From positions 114,626 through 162,816 of the forward strand of contig NW_003546291.1 in assembly GCF_000090795.2 (NCBI RefSeq): a DNA stretch of 48,191 bases, given 5' to 3'. The number at the start of each line of letters is the position of its first letter. The first letter of the stretch is position 1. Positions 1-11,751 of this stretch are shown one piece after another. The notes under the pieces were generated by a model that was not told where the DNA came from, did no database searches, and saw only the letters and a program-made list of their open reading frames with translations. This stretch comes from Amphimedon queenslandica. Lineage: Eukaryota > Porifera > Demospongiae > Haplosclerida > Niphatidae. Made by a program: the position numbers and the translations under genes.

Positions 1-647
1 CTAGGGCTCAGGTTGTTTCTATTTTTGGGCAGCAATGTAGTGCCGCCTCCACGTGGCGCTGCCTGGGATCACTAGTGGTTACTACTGCTAGTGATGCTAA
101 GAGCACTACATACAAAAAGAAGAATAACATAATAACAGTAAGTTTGTGTAAGGAATTTAATATTATCATTGATAGGTTCAGGCTGCAATTAAAATGAAAA
201 GTCAAGTGGATTGATACTCAAGACTGAAGCTAGAGATTTATATACTAGTTTTAATTTTTTGAAAAATAATTTTTTTTAATTTTGATTTCATGTATTTATG
301 ACGATTTAAACTGTCATTGCCAGTTCTACAACTAGAGTCTATACTGCTGTGCAGCATGGCTAAATGAGCCACCAACATGTGCACACACCTTTTTATAATT
401 AATGTACCGGTACAAAATATTTTGTGTAGAAATTCTAATTAAAATTTTAATTTTTAAGATTCCAAATTTATGTCAAGATGTCGATGTATCTATACTAGTT
501 GAGTTTAGTAAAAGTTAAAATTTTTGTCATTAAAAATAAAATACTATTGAAGATTTTACCGACTCCAATCAATAGGAAAGGGAGCCTCCTAGTTGAACAT
601 GAACCAATTGCAGCCAGCCAGCCACCCACGTGTTCTCACATTTCAAA
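1..647. other. Non-coding stretch, nothing recognised
   Basis: AT-rich sequence with only short open frames lacking any family signature. I see no RNA gene, repeat unit or splice-bounded exon here. It lies upstream of the RBM34-like remnant and could contain its former promoter. Confidence 0.4.
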
Positions 648-1252
648 ATGGCTGCTCAGTCAAAGTTAAGTGCTTTGTTTAAAGAGAAAAAAGAGAAGCT
701 ATCCATTCCTCCAGACCCACCACAAGGAAAGAAAGAACATCTTTAGACTTTTATAAAAGAAGGAAGTGAGCGGGACAGATCCGGCGGGGCGAGACTACAA
801 AGAGACAGGATAGTTTACTGTAGGCTAGGACTGAGTACAACCCGGGATACTACTAATAACAAGAAATAAGAATGATCCTCGAAACCCTCGTACAGTATTT
901 ATTGGTAACATTCCTCTATCAACTAAAAAGAAGGACATACTCAAACTGGTCTCCGGTTCGGCTGAGTTCAGTGCTACAGCAACGATCAGTTGCAGTTTCT
1001 CCTGGCGGTAAACTTCCTGTTGAAGTTGCTAGGAAACTCAGAAAACAGCTGACAGGGACAACTACTAATTGCTATGTTGTTATGGAGACGGAGGAGTCTG
1101 CTAGTGCTTGTTTGGAGTTGAATGGATGAGAGGTTGACGGGAGGCATATTAGGGTTGATCTGGCCACACCTACTAATGACACTCACTGTTCTGTGTTTGT
1201 AGGTAATGTACCTTTTGGGGCCAATGAAGAGAAACTGAGAAAAGTATTTGAG
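648..1252 (+). pseudogene. RBM34/Nop12-like RRM protein, broken 5' part
   Basis: RBM34/Nop12 proteins are nucleolar RNA-binding proteins with two RRMs. The frame opens at ATG 648 (MAAQSKLSALFKEKKEKL) but meets a stop after about 32 codons. Further on, in shifted frames, come an RNP2-like TVFIGNIPLSTKKKD near 895 and GGKLPVEVARKLRKQL near 1005-1045. The latter aligns with the linker inside RRM1 of RBM34 as I recall it. Then comes a TGA after CLELNG (1126-1128), followed in the same frame by GRHIRVDLATP and the RRM2 start SVFVGNVPFGANEEKLRKVF (about 1189-1250). A GTAAGT donor follows directly. At least two frameshifts and two stops make it non-functional. The donor and a MITE just after it suggest a truncated genomic copy and not a retrocopy, but this is inference. 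Confidence 0.7.
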
Positions 1253-1277
1253 TAAGTACATGTACATGTACATGTAT

Positions 1278-1608
1278 CAGGGGCGTATCTAGGAATTGAA
1301 GAAGGGGGATGCTGAGGGTGCACGAAGCGTGCCATGATTTTGGCCACACCCACTTTTATGGCGGTAAAACTGCCTTTTCCTGCATTTTCGTCAATTACGG
1401 GTGGGGCCAAGATCATTTCAAGCATACTGCTATGTTACTGGTACTTCTGATTGCTCCTTAAAGCACTGGAAACTGCTGAAATAATGATAAGGTGGCTAGA
1501 TAACTTTGTTAAGAGGCTTGGTAGTGATGCAAGAGTCTAGGACTTCAGTAATTTTTTCTGAGCCCAGCCCTGAGGGGGGTGCTCAAGCCCCCTCAGCCCC
1601 CCCTAAAT
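1278..1608. mobile_element. MITE, hAT-like ends (copy 1, uninterrupted)
   Basis: Begins CAGGGGCGTATCTAGG. The same sequence recurs at 44784-45474, whose right end (CCTAAATACGCCTCTG) is the reverse complement of this left end, so the pair defines a TIR element of about 330 bp. The right end of this copy has diverged to CCTAAATTCCCCCC. It encodes nothing. This copy keeps the unoccupied site (TACTTCTGATTGCTCC) that a second element interrupts in the 45 kb copy. Confidence 0.8.
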
Positions 1609-1654
1609 TCCCCCCTTTGTGTATGTAGTATTTACGCAACGTTCATGTGCATAA

Positions 1655-2075
1655 AATATTATTAAAATGGAGAATTCTCTCCTTGAAATTTTTTGTCAAA
1701 GACCCTGTACAAGGGGCTATTGCTCAATTTTTGAGTAACTTTAGAAATAATATTTGTAAAAAAAAATCAAAACTTGATAGGAATCAGCTCAAACTTTCTA
1801 CACAACATAAGAATATGTATATGCATCAGAAAATGTAATTAAAATGGGGAATTTAACCCTTGACATTTTTGGCAAAATTTGGCTTGAGACCCTGTACTAT
1901 AATAGTACAGGGACTTTTGCCCGATTTCGGAGCAGCTCTGAAAATTTGTAAAAAAAATCCAAACTTGATCAGAATCAGCTCAAACTTTCTACATAACATA
2001 AGTACTATTGTACATTAGAAAATGTAATAAAAATGGAGAATTTTCTTCTAGTCATTTTTCATGAAATACCCTTTA
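1655..2075. repeat. Degenerate tandem repeat, period about 178-187 bp
   Basis: Successive units start near 1660, 1838 and 2025 with AATAAAAATGGAGAATTT-like sequence. Each contains AATCAGCTCAAACTTTCTAC followed by a CATAAG and CATCAGAAAATGTAAT region. The same unit occurs at 21205-21910 and, inverted, at 27600-27895. The short open frames over it are incidental. Confidence 0.8.
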
Positions 2076-2109
2076 CTATTATTATTATACATGTATAATA
2101 ATTATTTTT

Positions 2110-2172
2110 ATAGAGCTGCAGTGATACACAAATGACAACTGCAGCAGCAATAGTGCAAAAACCAGAAATCAT
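2110..2172 (-). pseudogene. Truncated first exon of the VWA gene family
   Basis: The minus strand begins MISGFCTIAAAVVI, matching the signal-peptide exon of VWA copy A (MISGFSTIAAAVVILLCIT), then loses homology after about 20 codons. The upstream flank (2173 to about 3660) also matches the upstream flank of copy A (9078 to about 10160). This is therefore the broken end of another duplication unit. Confidence 0.8.
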
Positions 2173-3660
2173 CTTATGATATTAGTTGCAGCTCATAAAG
2201 TAAAAAACAATAGAGAGTAAGAAAAGGGATGACTGAGATGAAAGTGACTTGAAGATCTGAAGAAAACGAAAAATAACTGAGTTTAAATAAAAGCCATGGC
2301 AAGAAGCATTAAAAAGTAGTTTCATTAGCATACCATGACATGTGAGAGGAGAGGGAATTAATATTTTTATATAAAAATTGGCTTTGAAAACACTTCTACA
2401 CATAATTTTATTACCTGTTGTGAATGAAATTGCTGGAAAAATAAAAGTAGCCACGCACCTGTATGCCACCATTATCTATGGACGTTACAGCATAGCATCA
2501 GTTCAGTAGTCCTTGCAATGCCCTTGTAAAATTAAATCTTTAAAAACTTATAAACAACAAAAATTGTGTTCTAAAATAATTATTAAAAAGAAATTTCAAA
2601 GCAATTATGATTATACTGCTATGAATAATATTATGGAGAAGTTGTAAAATTATATCATACCCATTGACATGGCTTTAAAACACTATAAAATGAGGCTAAG
2701 AATGAGATTGAACAATTACATAATATTATGTACTCTTGATATAACTGTTAGTATGCAACTAGAGAAAACAGTGGAAATGCTCAAGCAAAATATTATTATT
2801 ATATAACTGAAAGATGTACTAGCAAAAAAACAGTTGCAGTAGAAATTGGAAAACATATATGACTTTACCTGCATGCATGATGTGAATGAAACATTATAGC
2901 CATTCAAATGTACTGATTTTGTTGAACACTTAATAGCATGACACACATAGCATAATGGGGGCAATGAGAACATTCCAGTGTTGGTTTTGTATCTATCTAG
3001 CTACATTTATTGTTAGCTTCCCACTTGTTTCTTAGTAATTAAGGTTAAACAAACATATTAACATACACTCACTATAATTTTTCATTCACTTAATTGTCTG
3101 TCATCTCAGTCAGACAATTTTTCAAAAAGCAATCTAATAGACTTATATACTTAAATCATACCTACAGTATGATATACTTAAATCATACCTACAGTATGAT
3201 GTGTGGGCGGATACCGTATATAAAATTAATGAAATTCATAGCTCTTGCAATTCTCACTCTTTGGTGGTCTATGTGTGCTGATTAAAAATACTGACAAAAG
3301 AGAAATAAAATATTTATTTCTAATATCTACAATAATCAAATGAAAGAAGCCTACAACTACTCATATAAAGCACACATGCACAGATGGCATCCCATATCTA
3401 TTTAAGAGGAGGAAACAGAACAAAGCAACCACAACCTTAATTTCTGTTGATTTAAGTCAATTAATTATTGATACGACTCCAAATTATACGCACACTAGAG
3501 CAGTAGCTGCAGTATTAAACCACATATGCAACCCTACATACCAAGCACTACTACTTGGTAATAACAAAATCAAAAGCCCTTGAATTACAATGATCTGTAC
3601 TAACATACAAACAAAAGAGTAGCATATATTTACATACTTTTTATATTTACATGCCTTTCC
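2173..3660. other. Duplicated 5' flank of the VWA genes
   Basis: Non-coding. Long stretches match 9078-10160, for example CTGCATGCATGATGTGAATG (2871 and 9902) and the segment about an AGCAGTAGCTGCAGTAT site (about 3498 and 10016). A shorter piece recurs at 44575-44720. It contains a direct repeat of about 29 bp (TATACTTAAATCATACCTAC) at 3145 and 3174. No gene recognised. Confidence 0.6.
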
Positions 3661-5363
3661 TTGTACTTAAAGGGTAACTGAAATGGTTTTTTTGAGGTAT
3701 TTATTTATTGCTGGAACTTTTTAATGAAGTGTGACAACTCCCATTGTTCAAAAAAAATTATTCACTGAGATATGAGCTTTCAAAAATGCCCTTTTTGCTT
3801 CCTGCCATTTTACTTCCTGTTGGTGGGTGTGGCTAAACGTGACGTCATTTGGGACAGACTGGTGACTATAGTCGAGTCATAGATATTATAGACTACGTAA
3901 CCGGGATTGGAAACTAGGTCACGTGATCCATTCAAACCAGTACAAACCGGCTGACACAGGGTCCGTGATTGGATTTTGGTGGGTGTGGTCAAAAAATGGC
4001 TACTCATCGACGACATTCAAAGGAAGACTGTATTTAAACCAATGTTGATTTTTTGTTATTTTAATAATATTTCAATACTTTAGTGTTTGTGTAATATGAC
4101 TATAATGAAAAAAATAATGATACCATTGTTATTTTGCAAATATACTGTGATATTGTTCAAATTTTTGTTACTTGCAATTTTTCAAAACTTTTTGTACCTG
4201 TTGCTCCATTACACGCGTAAAAATAGACTAACAAGATCATTGGAAATGTTCCCACAATCATTGTGCATGGAACTGTCATAGTTTCATTTACTGATTTGCT
4301 ATGTCAGAGGAGTAATATCTAAAATACTGTTTCTGCGAACAGTCCACTGTCGTACCTGTTACAGCTTTTACAAAACAAGCAGAGATTTCTCTTTTTGGGT
4401 GATGATAGGTTGATATTGTGTGCATGGAATTGGGGGGTTAGCATTTTAATTCATGCATTGCATTTGACTACAGTACTGCTTTAAAACCAAAAATTCATTA
4501 TTTCCGCATGAAAAGCAAGCCACATGGTCAAATTTATTCTATTTAACGCCCAATTCAATCACGGACGTTGTCCACCAGGGAATCCTAGTTTCCAATCCCG
4601 GTTACGTAGTCTATAATATCTATGCTATAGTACTAATCCATTCCACCATTAGCTCTCATTATTCTAAGCATTCAACTGTATAAAAAAGACTCAAAATAGC
4701 AAACAAGAAGATTCACCAAAGTGTGGTATTATGACTTGTTCTTGCAATTGCACCTGTAACGAGAAATCTTATGTTAGTATTTGGGTTTGTACACTTCAAT
4801 GACTTCATGATCCACAGTCACAGACTAAACAATCCACAAACTTTATTATTGCATCAAATTCCGATGTAGGAATCCAAGGAAGACTCATTCTCCTCCATGC
4901 ACATTATGGACTAACAAGTAATATATAATCAATGACTGACTTAATTGGTTGTATGAAAACATTATAAACTTTCAAAGGAAATTATAATGCATGTTCAGTT
5001 CTAATTATCTAGCTACAAATATGTGCTGATTGACATCATCAGCCTTAGTGGCACCATAAGTACATATTTTACCTTATACATAAATGTACATGTATTACAG
5101 CTTAATTTACCTTTAAAAATATTAATTCATTTATTATCTCTTTCCTTTACCTCTCCTTCACTTTTGCTTTTGCTTTTCTATTAAATTATTCAGAATAAGA
5201 TAGAATTAAAAAAAACCAAGGCAAAATAATAATGACGTTGTTTATGGTAATAAATAATTTTCCTTGTTCTCCAATAAAAATCAAGACAAAATTCTACTTA
5301 ACAAAAATTAACTACTTGACTATTTCACTACCACAATGAAAAAGACCAAAAAATAATAATAAA
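3661..5363. other. Non-coding: inverted-repeat element plus 3' flank of VWA gene A
   Basis: 3661-4680 holds an element-like segment with perfect 39-bp inverted arms (listed separately). 4760-5363 is the 3' flank of VWA gene A and matches flanks of the other copies (about 10480-11480, 37600-38510 and 46600-47570), for example CATCATCAGCCTTAGTGGCA. No coding signature seen. Confidence 0.55.
3879..4623. repeat. Long-range perfect inverted repeat, 39-bp arms
   Basis: The arm at 3879-3917 begins ATAGATATTATAGACTACGT and ends GGAAACTAG. Its exact reverse complement is at 4585-4623. The 667-bp interior codes for nothing recognisable. Perfect arms suggest a young TIR-type insertion or an inversion product. 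I found no convincing target-site duplication. Confidence 0.75.
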
Positions 5364-8300
5364 TCAGTTATTGCATGGAGCTGGTACATGTTCACCATTC
5401 ATCCTCAGAACCTCACATGACATTGCAAGAAGTTTGAGTTTACAAATGCCAGAGCAATCTATAAAAGATACACAAGTTATAGAAAACAGATCATTCAACT
5501 TGACATAGCAGCACATGCATGGTACATTACATTATTGTCCATTCTCAAACACCTGGTATAAATTATTAACAGGCTACAGTTTTAAAAATGTTCAAAGCAT
5601 AGGAATTGTGCTAACAATTAACAATAATGGCTTTAAAACTGTAGCTAGTTGTGGGAAGCCAAAAACAATAATGATACTAAGCAGTAGAACTGTCTATAAA
5701 ATATTTAAAGTCATCACAATACAGGTTATGAAACAGACCAAAGCAATCATTTTTCCTAAATTTGATATCAGTTACTCTTACCAGGTCTTGGTGAAGTAGT
5801 ATCACCAAAAGTAGTATTCAATGCAAATGAATTGATATCATTCAATCCAGCAATAGACAAGTACACATTAGGCATTGATGTCTGTCTCCTTCTACGACTT
5901 CCATCATCATCATCATCAGTAGTTGACTGTATATATAATTCTGGACTAATGAAATAATCAATGTCATTTCCATTGCTCATGACAGAGAAATCTTGTGTTA
6001 GCACATCCGGGTTTTGTACAGTAAATGATCCGCGAACCACCAAATTTCCCACTGTAATATCAATTTTTAGTGTCATTCCCATTGATGGAAACACATACAC
6101 TAACAAACGAGATGATCCTTTTGGAAGGGTAGTGGCAATCTCTTTTCCAGTCTCAGATTCTGTTGAAGCTATAATAAAATTAATTTAGCATGAATATACA
6201 TTATTAAAATCAATGACTTACATGCACATGTTGATACTCGTAATTGTATCAAAACAGCCTGAAAAGTATTTGATGAAAAACCACTGATAGTAAAAACACC
6301 TTGTTGGCCATCTGAAGCAATGGCAATTAACTCTGCATTACTGACACCAGTTCCAATACCAAAGGAGAAAACAGTAATCCCATCATCATGGACAGCTTGA
6401 GCAGATTGTACTGTTGCTGCAGCATTATTAGACATTCCATCAGTAAAAACAGCAGCTACACGAGGGATACCTTCACTAACACGAGCAGTAGCAAATGCTG
6501 TGCTTAGTAAATCCAATGCTGCAGCAGTATTTGTTCCTCCTGAAGTGTATGATATATCTCTAACAGCAGTAGCCAATTGTGAATAAGTATTAATGGAACC
6601 TAATTGGATAACAATCGATGGATTGCTTGAGTAACGAATAACTCCAACACGAGTGTCATTTGGTCCAATGGTAAAGTTAGACAGCATGTCTGCAACAAAG
6701 TTTTTCATTATCTCAAAGTTAGAAGACCCAACACTTCCAGATGCATCCAATAAAATAATAAAATCAAAAGCCCTTGCAGTACAATCTGTACAAATAGAAG
6801 AATAGCATATTTTTACACATTTATACTGAAGTACATACCTAAATAATCCTGTATAGCTGATACAAGAGAACTGTCAGGCCTATTGCACTGTGGAGCATCA
6901 CTAAGGAATGTAGCAATCTGGAAAGGGCATGAAGCAGTTGTTGTTTTAATCTATAAGAGTAAAAATAATAATAATTAGAATAATAATAATAATAAATAAT
7001 AATACTATAAATAATAATAATAATAATAACAACAAAAGACAACAACTGTAACAAAGAATCCCAAGGGAACTGTCAATAATCATGATGATGATGATCATGA
7101 TCATGATAACCAGTTCAATAATCAACATCAAAGAGCCATCATCATAAGATCAAAGGAGACTCGATGATTAAATACACTTTTCCTACAATCTGACAATTTA
7201 AACCTTTCTACTCAGGAGTATTTGTTTAAGATATAATGAAACCACTTAATGAATCTGCCTCCCCTCTGTGATGTCTGTGGTGCCACTTTCCCTACCATTT
7301 ATGCTCTAGATTGCAGAAAGGATGATCTTGTGTCCATGAGGCACAATGAGATCAGTGACCTCCTATGTGAACTGTCATCATTTGTTTTGAGTAATGTTAT
7401 AATAAAAGAGTATAAGAGACAGTTTTTTAGGAGTCATTTACAACTCACTATGAACATCTCATGGCCGTCTGTGGTGTTTGGCAGAGGCAGTGTACTGCTG
7501 TGTTTGATGTCTGTATTCTAGATTCTGATTCTCCTTCTTATATTCTACTAAGTCTCCACAGTCAATTGTGGCTTCTACTTTGCTGCTTGTGAATCTAATC
7601 ACTGTATGTAGTTTTACTCCTCTTTCAACAGTCTCTCAGTATAGAAAGGGACATTCATTATGGTGTCTTAATGAACTAAGTCTGTACCAAACCTCTTTTG
7701 CATCAAAGTTACTAAGGGCCATAAATCTATGTCTCAGAGGTACCTGATCCAGGTCAATATTGAATCAATCCTACCATCATGTCACTCTTACCAACTAGTA
7801 CTTATGTCTACTTAGTTACAATATGTCTTATCAATACCGTGTGCTCTAAGACTATACACGTATGTATACTATTATCAATTTCCCTTCTTGTTTTTCTTTT
7901 TCTCATTGATAATAATCATGATGATAGTAATAATGATGGTAATAATAAGTGATAATAATGATACTAATGGACAATACTAATAGTGATAATGATAATAATA
8001 CTAATACTTTCTTACCTGATTTAGTGAACTTTTATCCCAACTTTTATTATCATTATAAATTTTATCTTGAATACAATTAAGGTTCTGACATTGATCAGAT
8101 AATAGTATATCTGAACAGAACCTATTATCAGTGTAACATTGAGGATGACTTGCAACAGCAAATGCCTCAAACTGTCCACAATCAGTATTTGCAGTATTAT
8201 AGAGAGTACTGTTGACAATAGACTGCATCAAACATCTACGGACATTAGTAATCCATACTTGACCCTAAGATAATAATAAATTTATATATAAATGCATTCT

Positions 8301-9077
8301 ATTTACTGCTTTGGTAAATACATGCACCAGCACCAGCTCCTTATTTATGTATGTGCAAATTAGCCTGAACATTGAGTTATTTATTGATTTAATATAACAA
8401 GTTGCTTTCTAAGAAAATTAATATTTCTAAAAGGATATTTTAGTTTTCACAGAATTTACAATACGGATATCAAAGAATTTGTAATTAAATTAGGTTGCAT
8501 CACCTATAGGCCTACTAGGGAAATATTTACATACAAGGACATCAGACATCAAAGCTAACCGCTACTTAATCAAAATACTTATATGACAGATGTCACATAT
8601 TTGTGACAATCCATTATAAGTCTTGGAGACAGCTGTCACATTATTGTGACACATTGTGTCACAAATATGTGACAGCTGTCTCCATGGTATTGCACAAATT
8701 CGTGACCTCTGTCTTTTAAGGGTTAATGATAACTTTCTAAATCTCTATGGCAACACTGTTGACTGAAATTCTATTCAAACTAACCCCTAAGTTAGTTAAA
8801 TACTAGTAGGTTGTAGGGCACACATCACTGCAATCAGCGTACTTACTGCTGTTGTGAAGCAACTCGATTCATCAATGTATTTCTGACAGTAGCGTTTACC
8901 ACGGCGAAGAGGATAATCTTTTGCATCACAGTTGAATTTAGTATGCAAGCAATCATAGAAACTGCAGTTACCATCATTGGCCAGAGCAGAACAGTTAGTA
9001 TCTTGAGCTGTGCATTGATCAGTGATACACAATAGAATGACAACTGCAGCAGCAATAGTGGAAAAACCAGAAATCAT
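5364..9077 (-). CDS. Secreted VWA-domain protein, copy A (intact, 6 exons)
   Basis: Exons on the minus strand: 9077-8847, 8264-8016, 6950-6839, 6785-6222, 6168-5782 and 5458-5364. All are GT-AG and phases agree, giving 545 codons before TGA. Residues 1-24 are a signal peptide. Residues 25-197 are a Cys-rich region (CSALANDGNCSFYDCLHTKF, then CGQFEAFAV). Residues 198-385 are a von Willebrand A domain with a full MIDAS: D211-A-S213-G-S215, T282 in SGGTNT and D313 in VFTDG. Exon 5 looks like a beta-rich module carrying an acidic run D469-D473 and then RRRRQ (476-480), a likely proprotein-convertase site. The last exon encodes a Cys-bearing tail (DCSGICKLKLL to APCNN). VWA/MIDAS domains bind ligands through a metal ion, so an extracellular adhesion or matrix role is likely. 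No transmembrane segment after the signal peptide. The exact family is unknown to me. Confidence 0.88.
6962..7032. repeat. AAT-type microsatellite
   Basis: Imperfect run of AAT/ATA units inside the intron between exons 3 and 2 of VWA gene A. It lies just 5' (minus strand) of the exon 3 acceptor, which is intact here. At the same place copy B carries a longer, purer run and has lost the acceptor. Confidence 0.9.
7195..7670 (+). pseudogene. Non-LTR retrotransposon remnant (C-terminal RT tail)
   Basis: Opposite in strand to the host gene and inside its 1065-bp third-exon intron. The plus strand encodes NLPPLCDVCGATFPTIYALD, then a C-x5-D-L-V-x3-RHNEISDLL pattern. This matches, from memory, the Cys/His tail that follows the reverse-transcriptase domain in many invertebrate LINE-like elements (CxxCG.PF...HAL.C..GGL...RHNEIRD). 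In another frame GVWQRQCTAVFDVCILDSDS follows near 7470-7530, matching the next conserved block of those elements. The frame change and stops show it is dead. The full element is not present. Confidence 0.7.
8625..8683. repeat. Near-perfect palindrome with GTCACA/TGTGAC motifs
   Basis: Two 29-nt arms (GGAGACAGCTGTCACATTAT and its complement) separated by one base, with two mismatches, in VWA gene A intron 1. Two more copies of the motif, GATGTCACATATTTGTGACA (about 8589) and ATTCGTGACC (about 8698), flank it. Could be a palindromic MITE or a strong hairpin in the pre-mRNA. Confidence 0.75.
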
Positions 9078-9404
9078 CTTATGATATTAGCTGCAGCCTA
9101 TAAAGGAAAAAACAGTAGAGAGGAAGAAAGGAGATGAGATGAGAGTGAGCTGGGAATCTGAAGAAAACAGAAAATAACTGAGTTTAAATAAAAGCCATGC
9201 AGGAAGCATTAAAGCTATCACAGGAAGTAGATTTTTAGTTTGATTAGCATACTGTGACATGTGGGAGGAACAGGGGATAAATATTTATATATAGAAATTG
9301 GCTTTGAAAATACTTTTATGCATGATTTTATTACCTGTTGTGAATGCAATGTTGGTATAACTCTAGACTTTGATGGTCAATCTTTAATGTACATGTACTT
9401 GTGT

Positions 9405-9605
9405 ATGGTTGTTATTACTGTAACCACAATAATTATTGCTGATGCATGCACATTATTATGTAATATTGTGTAACTTTAGAACTTTCTAGACTCTGTGGTT
9501 TTATGTATATGTATCATGCTTCTTATTAATTTTTGTTGGTTGTTCAGTTATTGTTCAGTAGTTGCTTAGTTGTTGTTGTTCTCAGCAAAATAAAACAAAA
9601 GTAGC
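9405..9605. repeat. Dispersed repeat (copy 1; copy 2 at 32815-33005)
   Basis: Shares long blocks with 32815-33005, such as GTGGTTTTATGTATATG, ATCATGCTTCTTATT and TTATTACTGTAACCACA, followed in both by T-rich GTTGTTCAG-like sequence and AAAATA. The one-sided conserved block with a simple tail would fit a SINE or LINE 3' end, but no RNA polymerase III boxes are clear. Confidence 0.6.
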
Positions 9606-10641
9606 CATGCACCTGTATGCCACCATTATCTATGGTACAGCATAGCACCAGTTCAGTAGTTTATTTACAAATCATTAAAAGCTTATAAATTTTGTTCTAA
9701 AATATGACATATAAAAAGAAAGTTCAAGCCAATTATTAACAGATATTTATAGATACTGCTATGAATAATATTATGTAGAAGTTGCAAAAATAATATAATA
9801 ACCATTGACACAGCTTCAAAACACCAAAATGAGGCTTAGAATCAGACTAAACAATTATATACAACTAGAGAAAACAGTTGCATTGAAAATTGGAAAATAC
9901 CTGCATGCATGATGTGAATCAAAATATTAAAGCCATTCAATTATTTGAACACTAACAATATATAGTGATGACTGAGATACAACTCCAAATCACAGAATCA
10001 CTAACATACACGAGAGCAGTAGCTGCAGTATCTTAAAATTGAACTAGACATATGCAGTCCTACATACAAAGCACTACCACTTGGTATAAATGGTAATGAC
10101 TAATAACAAAATTAAAACCCTTTGAATGATTGCAATCTGTACTAACATAGCTAGATCTATTTAGATACCTTTCCCACTTAAAACCTTCCTCAAATAAAGG
10201 TTGAACTAACATACCAGTTTCTCATAATAAAAAGAGAAACTTTTTCATTTGCTTGTTTATCTGTTTCTCTGCCTTATTAGGAGCAATGCGTATGCAAATT
10301 TTAAAAGCCAAAATAGCTGACAAAATAGCTACAGCCTACAAAAAAGAAAATGAAATGTTCACTTACTTATAAAAAACAGCATAACCAATAAAAAGGAGCC
10401 TATAAAATACTGATACAAAATTGAACTTCAAGCTCCCCATATCTATGTAAAGAGAATGCTGGTACTTAATGAGAAATTTTGTGTTAAGTACAATTTTGTT
10501 TTGTAGATAACGACTCACAAACTAAACAATCCTGAACTTCAGTATTGAATCAAATTCACATGCAGGAGTCCACGAAGGATACATTCTCCTCCACATTATG
10601 GACTACATGTAGCCTTCAAGGTAAATGTATGCTAGGCAACA

Positions 10642-10740
10642 TTTGTGGTTAGTTTGATCTTGTAAGCATCATGTTGCCAGAAATAGAAAGTTGTTCTATT
10701 TCTGGTAACATGTTGCTTACAAGATCAAAGTAACCACAAA
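10642..10740. mobile_element. Palindromic MITE, copy 1 of 4
   Basis: Arms start TTTGTGGTTAGTTTGATCTT and end in the complementary AAGATCAAAGTAACCACAAA, with a short loop around AGTTG. The stem is nearly perfect over about 48 bp. Copies lie at 20982-21078, 37693-37780 and 46744-46831, always in the same place in the 3' flank of a VWA copy. They therefore multiplied by segmental duplication and not by separate insertions. Confidence 0.85.
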
Positions 10741-11751
10741 TTTACTAGCAGCATGTAGCCTAACTGCATGCCAATTTACTTTATACATAAATGTAAATGT
10801 ATTTCAATTTAACATTAAATATGACTCTAATTCACTGACATACACGAGGGCAATAGCTGCAGTATCTATTACATTAAAATTAAACCACATATACAATCCT
10901 ACATACCAAGGACCACCGCTTGGTTCAAAAGCCTTTGAATAGCTCTTGCACGGATATATTTAATAAACTGGTTTGCAGCTATGACTGTCCACCAGCCATG
11001 TTAAGGCTGATTCACACTTGCAACTTAACTTAAGGTAAGGCCTTAAGTTAAGACAGGAAATAGACTTGTGGGGCTAGACTTAAGTTTTAGAATAGATTCT
11101 CTTGATATCAACTTGCAATGTTTTGATTTGCATGGGCAAAGAATTGTATCAAATTCACACACACGAGTCTAGGAAATAATTGGACTCATTCTCTTCCACA
11201 TTATAAACTACAAGTAATCATTCAAAGGAAATTAATTAACTGCATGCCAATACTGGTATGTGCTGATTGACATCATCAGCCTTAGTGGCACCAAGAGTAG
11301 TCTACATATTCACTTTATACAAAAATGTACATGTATTAGAGATTAATTAAATGACAATGTATTATGGTAATAAACAATTCTCCTCATTTTCTCTACAATA
11401 AAACTCTAAAACAAAACTTGACAAAAATTAACTACTTAACTATTTCACTACCACAATAAAAAAGACCAAAAATAAAATAAATCAGTTACGGCATGGAGCT
11501 GGCACATGTTCACCATTCATCCTCAGAACCTCACATGACATTGCAAGAAGTTTGAGTTTACATATGCCAGAGCAATCTATAAAAGATACACAAGTTACAT
11601 AAAACAAATAATTGAACATTATAATTAAAGCACGTCATGTTGCATCATATTATTGTCCATTCTCAAAACACCTGGTGAAATATACAGTACATAAAATTAT
11701 CAACAGGCTACAATGCAAACAATTGAAAATGTTTAAAGCATAGGAGTTGTG

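Larger units (their letters stand above)
9078..11481. other. Intergenic spacer between VWA genes A and B
   Basis: No gene recognised. 9078-9300 is the proximal upstream region of gene A and probably holds its promoter; no TATA box stands out. 9405-9605 is a dispersed repeat also found at 32815-33005. 10190-10500 recurs at 20486-20800 and 45840-46000. 10600-11480 is the 3'-flank block of VWA copy B, repeated near 37.6-38.5 kb and 46.6-47.6 kb. It includes a palindromic MITE at 10642-10740 and an internal CTTAACTTAAGG...CCTTAAGTTAAG inverted repeat (about 11021-11052). Confidence 0.6.

Noticed and set aside
8796..9077. 93-codon frame as a stand-alone small secreted Cys-rich protein
   Set aside because: A GTAAGT donor after codon 77 and phase agreement with five further exons show it is exon 1 of VWA gene A; the last 16 codons are intron.
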